Assembly: GCA_021613535.1 (NCBI GenBank)
Contig: CP075493.1
Coordinates: forward strand, 13,206,001-13,270,000
Length of the DNA: 64,000 bases
Direction: 5' to 3'
Source of the DNA: Adineta vaga
Lineage: Eukaryota; Rotifera
Positions 1 through 10,777 of this stretch are shown in pieces (the stretch's first letter is position 1; every line of letters starts with the position of its first letter). The notes beneath the pieces are model-generated. The model saw nothing but the letters and a program-made list of their open reading frames with translations. It did not search any database and was not told the origin of the DNA. The position numbers were made by a program, and so were the translations under genes.

Positions 1-2
1 AC

Positions 3-1065
3 TTCGTCTTGGTACAAAATTTACAAACACGATTTTGTTTTGTTACTCAACCACCAGGTAAACTCTTCATTCTCTTACTTTACATGATATACAAATAAAA
101 TAAATTCTTTCATAACAATAGAATTGACTACTAGTTCTGTGCAAACCTCAACTTACACTACAATGTTATATGACACTACACCAACAACGACTTCAACATG
201 GAATTCAACTGGCACTACTGTTGCGACTGGGAATGGAAATGCTAATATTCTTAATCCTTACGGTGTATTTGTTGATGATCAATATTATATATATGTTGCA
301 GAGAAAGAAAATAGTCGAATTTCTAAATGGCCTCCCAATGAAAACGGTTCAGCGTCTTCAGCAATCTTTCAAACAGCTAGTGGACAAATCGGTAAAACAC
401 CTAGTTTATATGTTGATAGTAATACAGGTGATATATATGTTGCGGATGAACCAAATCAACGCGTGGTACGTTTTCCGAACGGATCAACAATAGGTTTCAC
501 TATGGCAAGCATTCTTCTAGGTACACTACCTACCGTCTCAGGTATTTATTTGGATCCAAATGGAACTATTTTTATTACAGATACAGGTCGAAATCGTATC
601 TATAATTGGTTAACTAATCAGAGCGTTGTTGGTGGATATGGATCCGGCACCAATGTCAATCAATTGAATCAGCCAAAACGTTTTTTCATCGATAAAAACT
701 ACACATTTTATGTTACTGATTCGGGAAACAGTCGAATACAAAAATGGTTGAAAGGAGCAACATCAGGTCAAACAGTAGCTGGTGGTTTTGGTTCAGGTTC
801 AAATGCAAATCAATTAGGCGGACCTTTAGGTGTTGTTGTGGACAGTAAAGGAAATGTGTTGGTATGTGATTCAAACAACCATCGAGTGCAGATGTGGCGT
901 CCTGGTGCAGTTACAGGTCAAACCGTTGCAGGCAATGCAAATGGAGCATCAGGTTCAAGTCCAATGGCATTAAATTCACCTAAAGGAATTGCCATTGACA
1001 AAAGTGATAATTTTTATGTTGCTGATACTTCAAATTTGCGAATACAAAAGTTTAGTATTCTATAA
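3..1065 (+). CDS. NHL-repeat beta-propeller protein, 3' part (cut by window start)
   Basis: This is the C-terminal part of an NHL-repeat protein. An upstream exon runs in frame to base 57. An intron with GT at 58-59 and AG at 120-121 follows (about 64 bp), and the next exon is open to the TAA at 1063-1065. A short Thr/Ser-rich linker leads into six NHL-type blades, each ending in a pattern such as YVTDSGNSRIQKW or YVADTSNLRIQKF. Six blades would close one propeller, which usually binds protein or carbohydrate partners. Most NHL genes of this type encode secreted or membrane proteins, but the N-terminus lies outside the window, so location is unknown. No break is seen in the visible part. The propeller call is strong and the function is not known. 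Confidence 0.85.
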
Positions 1066-1691
1066 AGTTTTTTTCAATTAATAAATGTTTTGACTATTTG
1101 AAAGTAACAATAAGTCTTACAAGGATGTGCTTTTGATATGAAAAGGCGGTGGGTACATGAAGAATTATCATATCTACATTATTTAATTAGGCATTTTCCC
1201 ACCAAAATCACGTAGATCTACGGTGTTCTTTATGGTCGATTTTTAGTTTTCAAAAATAAGTTGAAATGAATTCAAAGAGTCCATTTTCCTAATTATATTC
1301 TAAAAAATCATAATTATTTAAAAAGTTAATCGAAGCATTACTGGATGAAATCTATTTTCTTCGTTCATAGTGAACGTACCAGGATAATCTCTGTTATATT
1401 TAAAGCATCAATTTATTCCAGAGATATAATCATCAAGAAATGATGATTATATCCATGTATTTATGGACTATTCTTTGATTCTCAATTCATTTCAATGGAT
1501 GAATCAACCATGTGGGTAATTATTTTTCACAATTACGTCATCAGTTTTGAAAGATCTTTATTGTTATTATCAGAAAGAAAAACTCTTAAAGGGATAATCT
1601 CACAGACGAACGTTTCTCTGTCGTACTCTGCCATACAATAACTTTGAGAAGGATATTTGCGATAAATACATAGATACATAGAAGAAATTAA
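1066..1691. other. Intergenic, no gene seen
   Basis: AT-rich spacer between the NHL gene and the broken receptor gene. The only clear structure is the 13-bp inverted repeat at 1423-1453. Confidence 0.6.
1423..1453. repeat. Perfect 13-bp inverted repeat (hairpin)
   Basis: The arms GATATAATCATCA (1423-1435) and TGATGATTATATC (1441-1453) are perfect reverse complements separated by a 5-base loop. There is no T-run or known site beside it. It could be a cruciform or hairpin, a remnant of a small mobile element, or chance in AT-rich DNA. Confidence 0.6.
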
Positions 1692-2303
1692 ATGACTTCA
1701 ACACTGAAAAATAATACATTCGATTGGAATTTATCCGACTCGGTTTATGAGCTAGGAGCAACATTACGTTTTTGGCTTTTTCTCATCGTAAATGTGCCTT
1801 CGGTTTTCTGCACTATCTTTGTACTCTATCATCTATTGATAGAAAAAAATTTACGTCAAGCTCTTCATAATCATACAACAATCGTTCTACTTTCGTTCGG
1901 TTTAGTCTATGGTCTGATCGATATTCCAATGCATTTACAATTCTTTTGGTCAGGAATCGTTCGTCCAGCTACATCGACACTCAGTCTTTTCTGGTGATTT
2001 ATCGATTGGGGTTTCTTTTACAACAATTCAGTTTTACTAACATGGACATCGATGGAACGACATATTCTCACGTTTCATATGGGAATGTTAGGTACACGAC
2101 GAAAACGTCTATTGGTTCATTACATTCCATTGATATCGATCGTCATATTTACGATGACTTTCTACAGTGTAGCAATATTTGGAACATTTTGCGAGAATAC
2201 ATTCGATTATACAATGGATCTCTGTGGTTTATATGCATGCTATGCATCCATACCTTTTTTTCTGATATTTGAGCAAGTAGACTTTATAGAAATAAAAACT
2301 TGA
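1692..2303 (+). pseudogene. Rhodopsin-like 7TM receptor, nonsense and truncated
   Basis: An ATG at 1692 opens a frame with an N-glycosylation-type N-terminus, TM1 (about residues 26-48) and TM2. It stops at a TGA at 1995-1997, directly after LSLFW. The same frame continues without a break on the far side of the TGA (FIDWGFFYNN, then SMERHILTFH) through TM3 and TM4 to a TAA at about 2303. The SMERHIL motif is the bdelloid-type counterpart of the DRY region, so the TGA lies inside the receptor rather than after it. The frame ends near the extracellular loop after TM4, so TM5-TM7 are missing. I see no intron that would remove the TGA. A single-base change of a Trp codon is the simplest cause of the stop, and a separate 3' loss must also have occurred. 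Confidence 0.7.
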
Positions 2304-2395
2304 TTTCTTTTTATTTATTATTTAATAAAAAGTATACTATATACAAATTATAAACTTTATTCAGCACAAGTCAATTCACATATCTTCCCTATTGA

Positions 2396-4198
2396 TTAGA
2401 GATGTGTTACCAAACTAGTCGTATCTGTTGAAGATTTAGAACTAATACCCCATTGCATTGTATATCGTTTGACTAAATCTCGTTGTAAATATAATACACT
2501 ATGTATACGATTATATTGAGTAGATGTAAGTAGACTTTGTATTTCAGTAATCCAACTATCAATTTGTTCATTAGTTATTGCTGCAAAACGATTCAATGTT
2601 TTACTCATCAAAACACGATCTGATGCTGACAATTTACTAAGATATCGTTCGAATTTTTTTGTTTGATGAATCGGATCAAATTTTCCGACTGATAAATGAT
2701 GTGTGTGAAATTTACCAGCAATAATACTAAGTCCATTGAGTTTACCCATACCGAAACATAAAGCATGATCAATCAAATGAATTTTAAATGTTGTTGCATC
2801 ATCTTCAATATCAGCTGTTTTTGGTATCGTAATTAATATATTTCGAGGATTACGATCAACATTTTGTATAATACGATCAAATAGATGCATACTTCCTAAT
2901 ATTGGATCAGTCAAAAGTTTTTTTCCTCGTTCTTTTGTTAAATCCATGAATGTCAAACATTTTTCATCTTTTCCAGCAACATCAGTATGTAAAGTCACGA
3001 GATTATTTTCATAAACAGCAATTTGTACTTGATTAATAGGTAAACCTATTTGTACACCTAAAACATAAGCTAACCATTCGTTAGCAGCACAGATGGGAAG
3101 ATCTTGTGTTTTCATTAATATTCGTCGATCTTGTAAATCACGCATCCAAACGGATGGACTGTTAAATCCTGCATCAGCATTTGCACCTTCATATTTCCAA
3201 TCGGATGTAATTTCAACGAATGGCGATTTAATAGAATTCTTTGTAGGTTGTTGAGGATCGTCTGAACTGTTGTCATTAGGTTTCGTTGCTTTTCTTTTTA
3301 CAGCTTCGATAATAGTTTCCTGAACATGTCTGCCTTTTGCTAATGCATCTGCCAATGTTAATGGACCGGTAGCAACAATTTTAAAAGGACCACGTAAACA
3401 ACTGACAATATTATTGGCAAGACGTATTTTTCCATCGCATTGCGGTCTATTACTTGGATCGATAATATCTTCGTCTTCTTTATCTTCTGAAGATATTTCA
3501 TGATTACGAAGATCGATAATTCCAGGACTCATTTGTTTAACAAGTAAACCAGACAATGCTGGTGAACTGCTTAATAGTACCGTATCGAATTCTCGAGGAG
3601 TACTAGCACGTGATGATGATTGATCAGCTGAAGATTTAGATACGATACTCATCAATGGAGATGTTGCTCTAACGGATAGGTTGTCGTTTACCAGATTAGT
3701 ACGTAGCTGTTCTTGTGATGATAATACTTTCATATTATTAGAAATGATTTCTGCCAATTTTAATTTTTGTTCATCAATATCTTTTTGTAATTGTTTGATT
3801 TTAATATTAACATCATCGTCGATATTATTTGCCATTGTAATCAATTGTTCTCTCCAATCTTCTTGATCTTCATTCGTACAATCTTGTATTTGTCTTTCAA
3901 TCAGATGAACTGTTTTGTCAATTTCATCTGATTTCATTTTAAATTCATAAATACCTTTTATTGAATCTAATATATCATCTGCTGATAATTGAGATATTAA
4001 GGATTTTAAATTTTGTTTCAATAATTCATGGGTTTGAAATACATATTCAAAAACTTCTTGCACTCGAGTTTTTTGTTCATCAACATCGTCCATAAAGTTA
4101 TTGGTATCTAAAGATGCATGGAGTTGATTCGTGATTGCTTGTACATCACGCACATTAAATTCGTTCGATGATTCTTCCGTAGAATTTAGAGAAACCAT
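2396..4198 (-). CDS. Coiled-coil protein with HipA/PI4K-like kinase domain
   Basis: A 600-residue frame with no intron. Residues about 20-170 are charged and heptad-like (coiled coil). Residues about 170-260 are Ser-rich and acidic (linker). Residues about 345-570 resemble the HipA-like kinase family (Pfam HipA_2 type) with a PI3K/PI4K-like fold. Visible landmarks are a Lys in RILMKTQ (about 363), a catalytic-loop-like NVDRNPRNILI (446-456) and a metal-site-like HLIDHALCFG (474-483). Such domains are common in bacteria and phages and transfer phosphate to protein or lipid; the substrate here is unknown. The intronless structure contrasts with most neighbours and fits horizontal acquisition or retroposition, which is an inference. 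The ATG at 4196-4198 follows a pyrimidine-rich stretch, and no better start is seen. Confidence 0.7.
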   Translation of the reverse strand: MVSLNSTEESSNEFNVRDVQAITNQLHASLDTNNFMDDVDEQKTRVQEVFEYVFQTHELLKQNLKSLISQLSADDILDSIKGIYEFKMKSDEIDKTVHLIERQIQDCTNEDQEDWREQLITMANNIDDDVNIKIKQLQKDIDEQKLKLAEIISNNMKVLSSQEQLRTNLVNDNLSVRATSPLMSIVSKSSADQSSSRASTPREFDTVLLSSSPALSGLLVKQMSPGIIDLRNHEISSEDKEDEDIIDPSNRPQCDGKIRLANNIVSCLRGPFKIVATGPLTLADALAKGRHVQETIIEAVKRKATKPNDNSSDDPQQPTKNSIKSPFVEITSDWKYEGANADAGFNSPSVWMRDLQDRRILMKTQDLPICAANEWLAYVLGVQIGLPINQVQIAVYENNLVTLHTDVAGKDEKCLTFMDLTKERGKKLLTDPILGSMHLFDRIIQNVDRNPRNILITIPKTADIEDDATTFKIHLIDHALCFGMGKLNGLSIIAGKFHTHHLSVGKFDPIHQTKKFERYLSKLSASDRVLMSKTLNRFAAITNEQIDSWITEIQSLLTSTQYNRIHSVLYLQRDLVKRYTMQWGISSKSSTDTTSLVTHL

Positions 4199-5692
4199 TA
4201 TTAAAAGAAATAAGTGTTTACGAAAATCTAAATAAGAAACGGTAACGTCATTAACATATATACGAGCGTCATGAATGTAATGACGTTATATTCTCGTGAC
4301 AAAACGAAATTTGTAGAATCTACGAGTCTAATGAAAAGAATAGACAAAGATAAATGCATATAATCGCACATGTGATGATCAATGAGATAGATTATACACA
4401 AAACCGATAGAATAGGTAATCCAGTTTATAAAATAACATCGGTAAAAAAAACATCGTCCACAAAAAAATATCACCTCATTATCGTATTGGTTGTAATATA
4501 ATGACTCAATTAGAGTTAAAGTCATGATTTCAAATATTTATAAAGTCAATCCGTACAAAAAGACGAATATGTAGTATATAGTAACATAAACTAGACTTTG
4601 TGATATAAGATTATAAGCGTGTATTAAATCAAAGTAGAATATCAAGAGATTCTATCATTTGATATTCAGCGACAATCCATTCAATCACGCTTAGAACTCC
4701 AAAAACGTAAACATTGATATATAGGACCAAAGATGATTCTTGCCGATATAAATGAACAACAGTCAGATTTTTACGTACAGGAAATGTCTATGAAACGATG
4801 AATTGAGTTTAACTTACGATTCTGATCTTACTTGAATAGCTAGTTGAACGAACTAATCCCTAAAATTTCGTTCATATTTCTGACAGATTTCAATCGTACA
4901 GTTGTTTCTGTCGATGGAATAACAGCTAGGCACTACCATTCGTTTGAAATATACGTTGACAAATCAGAATCAGATATATCATAATGATCTGTTACTTCAT
5001 CCTGATAAGTTTCATTGAATGAGTACGTTTATATACAAAAAGAAATCATTATCTAAGATTATTAATAAAATAATCCGATAACGGATCGAAGTTTTGATTT
5101 GATGGTGAAACTATCGAATGCACATGATTACTAGTTGCTTTTTTGGAGATGTTCGATTGTTCCGTGAGGATGTGAGCTTTCTATTTATTGAAATTTTCTC
5201 GTAGACTTACGTCAATAATAAAGAAAAGAACTGAGCATGGTTATATTTATTATCGTAAGCGTTGATTTCGTCGATAGTCAAGTTACTGCTATAAACTAAG
5301 TGGAATTCGCATAATATTTATGGCGAACATTATATGGTTTCGATACCAGTGACTTTACGGCATAGGAGTATTGAACAAGTGCCCTGCTAATTATCAATTA
5401 TAAACTGCAAAATATGATATATGCATTCTTTTTCTGTTAATGTTTTTTCTAAATTGCTTAATAAGAAAATCAGGGTGAATCATTATTCGATGTAAGGGAC
5501 TATATATACCTTTGATCATACTCTCGGCATCATTTTTATTTTCTATTCTGTTACTTCTTACTAATGTTTATTGACAATAACTCATACTTTCATATTTTAC
5601 TTTTCAAACGCATGTTGCATTTTGTTAAAGTCGTTCTCTTACCCATTCTTAACTGATAAATACACAGACATCACTATTCACAACTGAAATAA
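4199..5692. other. Intergenic, no gene seen
   Basis: AT-rich divergent spacer between the kinase (minus) and B-box (plus) genes. I find no long conserved reading frame on either strand. A TATA-like element lies at 5501-5508. Confidence 0.55.
5501..5508 (+). promoter_or_regulatory. TATA-like element upstream of the B-box gene
   Basis: TATATATA preceded by GGGAC, about 190 bp before the ATG at 5693. Chance matches are frequent in AT-rich DNA. Confidence 0.3.
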
Positions 5693-6545
5693 ATGGCAAC
5701 ATCAAATGGTAAAAGTCATTGTAAAATATGTGATCAAGAAAAACGAACTGTCAAATGTGAAGGTTGTCTACAATCATTTTGTTACACCCATATAACTGAT
5801 CATCGACAAGAACTAAATACTGAACTAGATAATATTGAAAATAATCGCGATCTTTTTCTTCAAACATTGAATGAACATATAAATAATCCATGTACAGAAG
5901 AAATGTTACAAAAGATTAATGATTGGGAAAAAGAATCAGTTAACAAAATTCAACAGACAGCAAATGAATGTCGAACATTAGTTGCCGAATATATACATAA
6001 AAATATTTCTGAAATCGAAAATCAACTAAAAGAATTTACCGATCAAATAAGAAATATTCGTAAAGAAGATGATTTTAATGAAATTGATTTGAACGAATTT
6101 GGTGAAAAATTAAAACAATTACAACAACAACTTCATCAACCTTCTAATTTTTCAATTCAACAAAAATCGACACCATTTGTGAAGGAAATGTCTGTTATTG
6201 TATCTTCTGGTAAATCAGTTCTTTATCTTTTTATTTACCAAAAAAAAATGAAATTCTGTATTTTTTGAGCAGAGCAAATGAACAGAACAGTTGATTTTTC
6301 AATGTCTCATCTTACGTTAAAGTAAATCTATACAGTATTATATCTGTTTATTGTACCAATCTTTATTCTATTTTACAGAGCACCACAACAGAAAGAATCA
6401 ACGAGTTTTGAACACTAATCATTCTTCGAACGATACTATGGATAATGATGATCTCTTGAAAGTGTGCCCAATGTGTTACTGGGAATTTTCATTACACTTC
6501 TTGATATCTGCTAAACAAGAACACATAGAAAATCATTTTTCATAG
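5693..6545 (+). CDS. B-box/coiled-coil protein with C-terminal UBZ-like zinc finger
   Basis: Two exons, 5693-6209 and 6379-6545, join in phase across a GT-AG intron of 169 bp and give about 227 residues. The N-terminus has a compact B-box-like cluster (CKICDQEKRTVKCEGC, then FCYTHITDH). Next come about 120 residues of charged, Gln-rich coiled coil. The second exon encodes a Cys2-His2 finger of the form CPMC-x(18)-H-x3-H, preceded by acidic residues. This matches the UBZ1-type finger of autophagy receptors such as NDP52 and TAX1BP1. B-box plus coiled coil is the TRIM arrangement, but no RING is visible before the ATG. A ubiquitin-reading adaptor is a reasonable guess. The first exon can also be read into the intron to a stop at 6268, which would lose the finger. 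Confidence 0.7.
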
Positions 6546-7499
6546 TGGAGTTAACAGAAAAAGTACTATCGAAAATAATCCAAACATACAAAGCTGCATT
6601 ATAAATATTTATGAGAGTTCAAAAATACGTTAGTGAAACCATGATGGAAAATTACTGCACATTTTTAATGTTTTTCATTAACAAGCATCTGTTTGAGTTT
6701 TCTCAATGCTTTCGTTCATCTCTTTTTCACTATCATATCAACTAAATAAATTAATTGTAAATGAGCATTAATTGGCAAGTCGTAAATTCAAGATGATGTT
6801 TTTCAAATAAATATCAATCGAAATTACATAGTAAATCATCGATCACGGATTGAATCAGTGTACTGCACAACAGAATCAAATGATATGAGTATAACAATAG
6901 GATCGAGCGAGAAAATTTCTTTGAGTCTGAAGTGAATATAATAGTACAAACATCCGCCTCTTTCGAAATTCTAATTGAGTTTCTAATAATATTCAACAAA
7001 AGATGTTTTATATGATTTCATGTTAGGTAGGACAAATTCTTCGAGTAGAAAAGAACTCTTACGACGTTTCACTTTGTCTTATGTTCTTTGAGGTTATATT
7101 CTTTGTATAGATGGAAAGTTCTTGTTTCATGTCAAATTTGTTTAAATATAGTAGATCTACTGCGAAGACCTTTTTAGTTTCCGCTTCTTTCATAATAAAT
7201 TGTGTAGTCTACCTTTTTGTCGATTATTTTAAAAAGAAGCATGTCAGGAAAAAGAAAAAGTGCGCAAGATAATAATTAAAATGTATATTAATCAACTTCG
7301 CAATGTGATTATAAATCTGGGAAGATAGAAGTGAAACAAGCGAAACGGTTGGAGCACACAATAGGTAGTCTCATGCACATTTCCTTTATATTTTACTAGT
7401 GAAAGAAAATATGACAGAATGAAAGCATCTCGGTACTAGTATAAGATACGTTATTTTCTCTTTTATTCATCTATTCTCGATCAAAATTCATTTCTAGAT
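6546..7499. other. Intergenic, contains a copy of a downstream repeat
   Basis: No gene is seen. Bases about 6745-6940 are related to the sequence just downstream of the receptor gene at 7500-8471 (see the repeat entries). The remainder is AT-rich. Confidence 0.55.
6745..6940 (+). repeat. Direct repeat, copy 1 (receptor 3' flank)
   Basis: Closely similar to 8535-8730. Shared blocks include AATAAATATCAATC, AATCAGTGTACTG and ATGAGTATA, in the same order and spacing with scattered substitutions. The second copy follows the 7TM gene stop, so this copy may mark a lost tandem receptor gene. Confidence 0.7.
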
Positions 7500-8471
7500 A
7501 TGTCATCACAATTTCAAATCAGTGATTCGACAATACTATTACAACTCGTACAAAAATATCTATTTCAATATGGTGGATTGATCATGGTAATTTTAGGCTT
7601 TATCAGTTGTGTATTTTGTTGGATCGTCTTTAACAAAAAGACTCTTCGCAAAAATCCATTTTCAATCTACATGACCGCTTTTCATATTTCTAATTTTACA
7701 AACATCCTTACACTCATACTACCAGCTACTTTATCAATTGGTTATGGCATGATATTTGTTACAAGTACATTAGGTCTTTGTCGATTTGCTCTGTATATGG
7801 GTTTTGTCTTAGATCTCGTAAGCCCTAGTTGTTTAGTTTTGGCTTCAATTGATCGACTTCTAATCACTTCACCAAATGCTTTGACAAGACAACGAAGTAC
7901 CTGTCGTTTTGCTTCCATCAGTCTCATTTGCATCTCATTACTATGGTGCTTATTTCATAGTCATGCATTGATCTGGATGTATCTTATTCAGGTTGGGCCA
8001 AATCTTGTTATTTGTTATACACAATCTCCAGCATATATCACAATCATCAGTTATTACACGCTTATAAAGAGCACTGTTATTCCATCGCTTTTGGCAAGTT
8101 TAGGCATTTTGGCAATCAGAAATGTTCGAAAGATAGGTAAGAATATCGTTGCTGCTGGTGCATCGACAATGCACATAGGAAATCGTCGTGCTATTCAATC
8201 AGTTCATTCGCAAGATAGACAGCTAGTTCGTATTCTTCTGATTGATATTGGAATCTATGTGATATGCACATATCCACAAACAGCATTTACCTTATATCTA
8301 CAAATTACTCAATATAGTATGAAAACTATTGATCATCGACAAGCGGACGCTTCAATTCAAAATCTTTGTTCATTTTGTGGTTTTATTCCATATTGTATTG
8401 GTTTCTACAGCAACTTATCCGTTTCGAAAACGTTCCGAAAAGAAGTGAAAAAAATATTTTCATGCAAATAA
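7500..8471 (+). CDS. Rhodopsin-like 7TM receptor (intact, single exon)
   Basis: An intact 323-residue frame starting at the ATG at 7500. Seven hydrophobic segments are visible. TM1 begins near residue 25 (LIMVILGFISCVFCWIVF). TM3 ends in the DRY-like IDRLL. TM4 has LICISLLWCLF. TM5 is near TLIKSTVIPSLLASLGIL, and TM6 and TM7 end near FIPYCIGFYSN. A Cys before TM3 and another in extracellular loop 2 could form the usual disulphide. The short basic C-terminal tail ends in FSCK. The layout fits the expanded orphan, FMRFamide-receptor-like GPCRs of bdelloids, which act at the plasma membrane through G proteins. The ligand cannot be told from sequence. Nearby repeats suggest this gene was once part of a tandem pair. 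Confidence 0.85.
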   Translation: MSSQFQISDSTILLQLVQKYLFQYGGLIMVILGFISCVFCWIVFNKKTLRKNPFSIYMTAFHISNFTNILTLILPATLSIGYGMIFVTSTLGLCRFALYMGFVLDLVSPSCLVLASIDRLLITSPNALTRQRSTCRFASISLICISLLWCLFHSHALIWMYLIQVGPNLVICYTQSPAYITIISYYTLIKSTVIPSLLASLGILAIRNVRKIGKNIVAAGASTMHIGNRRAIQSVHSQDRQLVRILLIDIGIYVICTYPQTAFTLYLQITQYSMKTIDHRQADASIQNLCSFCGFIPYCIGFYSNLSVSKTFRKEVKKIFSCK

Positions 8472-8822
8472 ATATACTACATGGTCAAAGAACATGAAAT
8501 GTAATAGAGAACTTTGTACGAATATATTTTGTAGAATTAATTGTAAACGAAACTTATTTGACAAATATTAAATCAAAAATGATATTTTTCTAATAAATAT
8601 CAATCAAAAGTATTTAATAAATCATCCATCATGGATTAAATCAGTGTACTGTACGTCAAGAATCAAATCATATGAGTATAGCAATAGGATTGAAAGAGAT
8701 AACTCCTTTGAGTATGAAGTGAATATTTATCAACTATAACTTCTATATTTATTATATATGAAAAGATCATTCAAATCGTCATGGTCAATTCGCTGATATT
8801 TAATGGAATGTCTAGGAGACTG
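8472..8822. other. Intergenic, mostly the second repeat copy
   Basis: Short spacer between the receptor stop and the 3' end of the MPEG1-like gene on the other strand. No gene is seen. Confidence 0.5.
8535..8730 (+). repeat. Direct repeat, copy 2 (receptor 3' flank)
   Basis: Partner of 6745-6940. It begins about 65 bp after the receptor stop codon and probably includes the 3' untranslated region. The two copies differ by scattered substitutions and small indels, so the duplication is not recent. Confidence 0.7.
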
Positions 8823-10777
8823 TTACGTCATTGTTGTATTCTGTTGTCGTCTCTTTTTAATTTGTAAAAAGATAATTATAGTAGCGGTTGCCAGTATCCA
8901 CAACAATATACTTATAATTGATAGAGCAAGTGCAGCTTGAGATTGTCTCGACGTAGATACTGCATTAGTAGATGATTGATCAGTACTGTCTTCTGTCGGA
9001 GCATTCTTGTGCATTGTTTGATTTCTTATATCGATCGTAAAAAATGGTGGTGATACAACGGATGGTAATTCTCGAATATCATCAAACTTTTCAAATTTCA
9101 AACAAATATATAATAAACAGCTTCCTTCTGTTGCACCCATTACATACACACTGTAACCAGGTAAACAGTCTTTCTTACTATTGTTGAAAGCAATGTTTCC
9201 ATATTCACAGGAATAGATGCCACCATAATGAGGTAAACTATCGATATTGGAAACACTTTCAGCTAAACATATTGTCATATCATCAGTTACTCTGACTTTT
9301 GTAAACTTTTCACTGGAACAATGACTTGTTCCAGTTACTGGATTAACTTTTGTCGATGTGAATGAACCACCGTATACATATCTATTGTTAACTTTCAGAA
9401 TACCAGACAAAGTTCTTTCCTGATGATTATTTCTATTACAACCATATAAAATTGATTCACGTTGACCAATTCCATCGACGACATCCGAACAACATTTTGA
9501 CAACCAGAGAAAACCACAATCATGACATTTTCGTATGAATTTGTTTTCGATCTGTATTGACTGATGCAAAATAGATTTCTTGAAATCAGGTGGACAATCG
9601 TTAGTTCCCGTATAAAAGTTTCTCAGTCGGTATCGATCACATTTTCTAAATAGAAAAGAATTATGATCTTATCATCTTTTCAATATTCTTGAAAAGAGTC
9701 TTACTGAATCAAATGAGGATGTTCGGAACAAGTACGAATAAATCCACCAAATTAAGTATTTTCTTCGATTGGTGCACACGAACTATCATCAACATTTGCA
9801 ATCCAATTAAACGAAGGAGAACTCCGTTTCATGCAACCCTTAATTAAATTCATTTCGACATATGTCTCAACTGCTTGATTGATTTTTTCTCTCACATATG
9901 CTAAGTCAATTTCTGATAATTCAGGAATTTTGTCCGATTGAATAAAAAATGTAATATTTTCAGTTGCACGTCGTATTATGGCTGGTCTTTCTTCGACAGA
10001 TGCTTGCCAATTTGACATATGTTGTCCTAATAGAGAGACTTTTCCACATTTTGAATTAATGATTTTTCGAACGATTTTCTTTTTCGAAGCTTCAGCTGCA
10101 GCACGATAACTAGTCTTTTCTGTTTCTGATGTTTGATACGTTGATTCATCTATGAAATCTTCTTCAGTAATCGATCCACCTAAATGTAATCGAGTGGTAA
10201 GATGTGTACCATACTTTTTAACAAAAAGTTGAGCTGCATAAGTAGCCATTGTTGATTCTTGAGCATTATGATATTCAGCTATCTCTATAAGATCATGTTT
10301 AACTTGTGGACTCAATGGACATGACGGTTGAAGAACAACATCAACCATAACATAATCAATTTGATTTCTTAACATAATCGTTTTTTGCGTTCCTTGTTCT
10401 TTTTTTGCTCGTTGGAATTCATGAGAATATGATCCACTAATTTTGAACCCATAGTATCCAACACTACCACCGATAAAAATATTCGAGGAATACTCAGTGG
10501 TACGTTCATCAAACAGATCGATGCTAACAGATCCTAATTCAATTTTATTTTCATGCACTGGAATCATTTCAATACATGATTGAAATACCTTCGAATTATT
10601 AAAATTAGATATATCAAAGATAGGACTCATTTCCATGAATCTTAAATTATCCCAACCAAAACCCGGATAGATATCGACCTGCAAGGATTTATCACCATTG
10701 GTCTCGATATAATCGACGACAATCAATACAAGAAAATATATTTCAAATCTCATCACTATCAGTATCTCAATGTACAC
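8823..10777 (-). pseudogene. Perforin-2/MPEG1-like MACPF protein, interrupted by an in-frame stop
   Basis: Two exons on the minus strand, about 10777-9705 and 9645-8823, are separated by a 59-bp GT-AG intron. The first encodes a signal peptide (most likely from the second Met, MRFEIYFLVLIVVDY), then the MPEG1 entry motif near GFGWDNLRFMEM. A MACPF core follows with YGTHLTTRLHLGG, and then the Cys-containing SPSFNWIANVDD segment typical of invertebrate MPEG1. A TAA at 9752-9754 then interrupts the frame, immediately before a conserved FGG. The frame continues in phase through the rest of the P2-type domain to a single C-terminal TM helix and a basic tail. MPEG1 proteins are pore-forming immune effectors of phagocytic vesicles. 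The stop removes the P2 domain and the membrane anchor unless it is read through. Recent pseudogene, null allele or base-call error are all possible. Confidence 0.75.

Noticed and set aside
7742-7933. Open frame on the minus strand inside the receptor gene
   Set aside because: It is antisense to a well-supported 7TM coding region and its translation has no family features.
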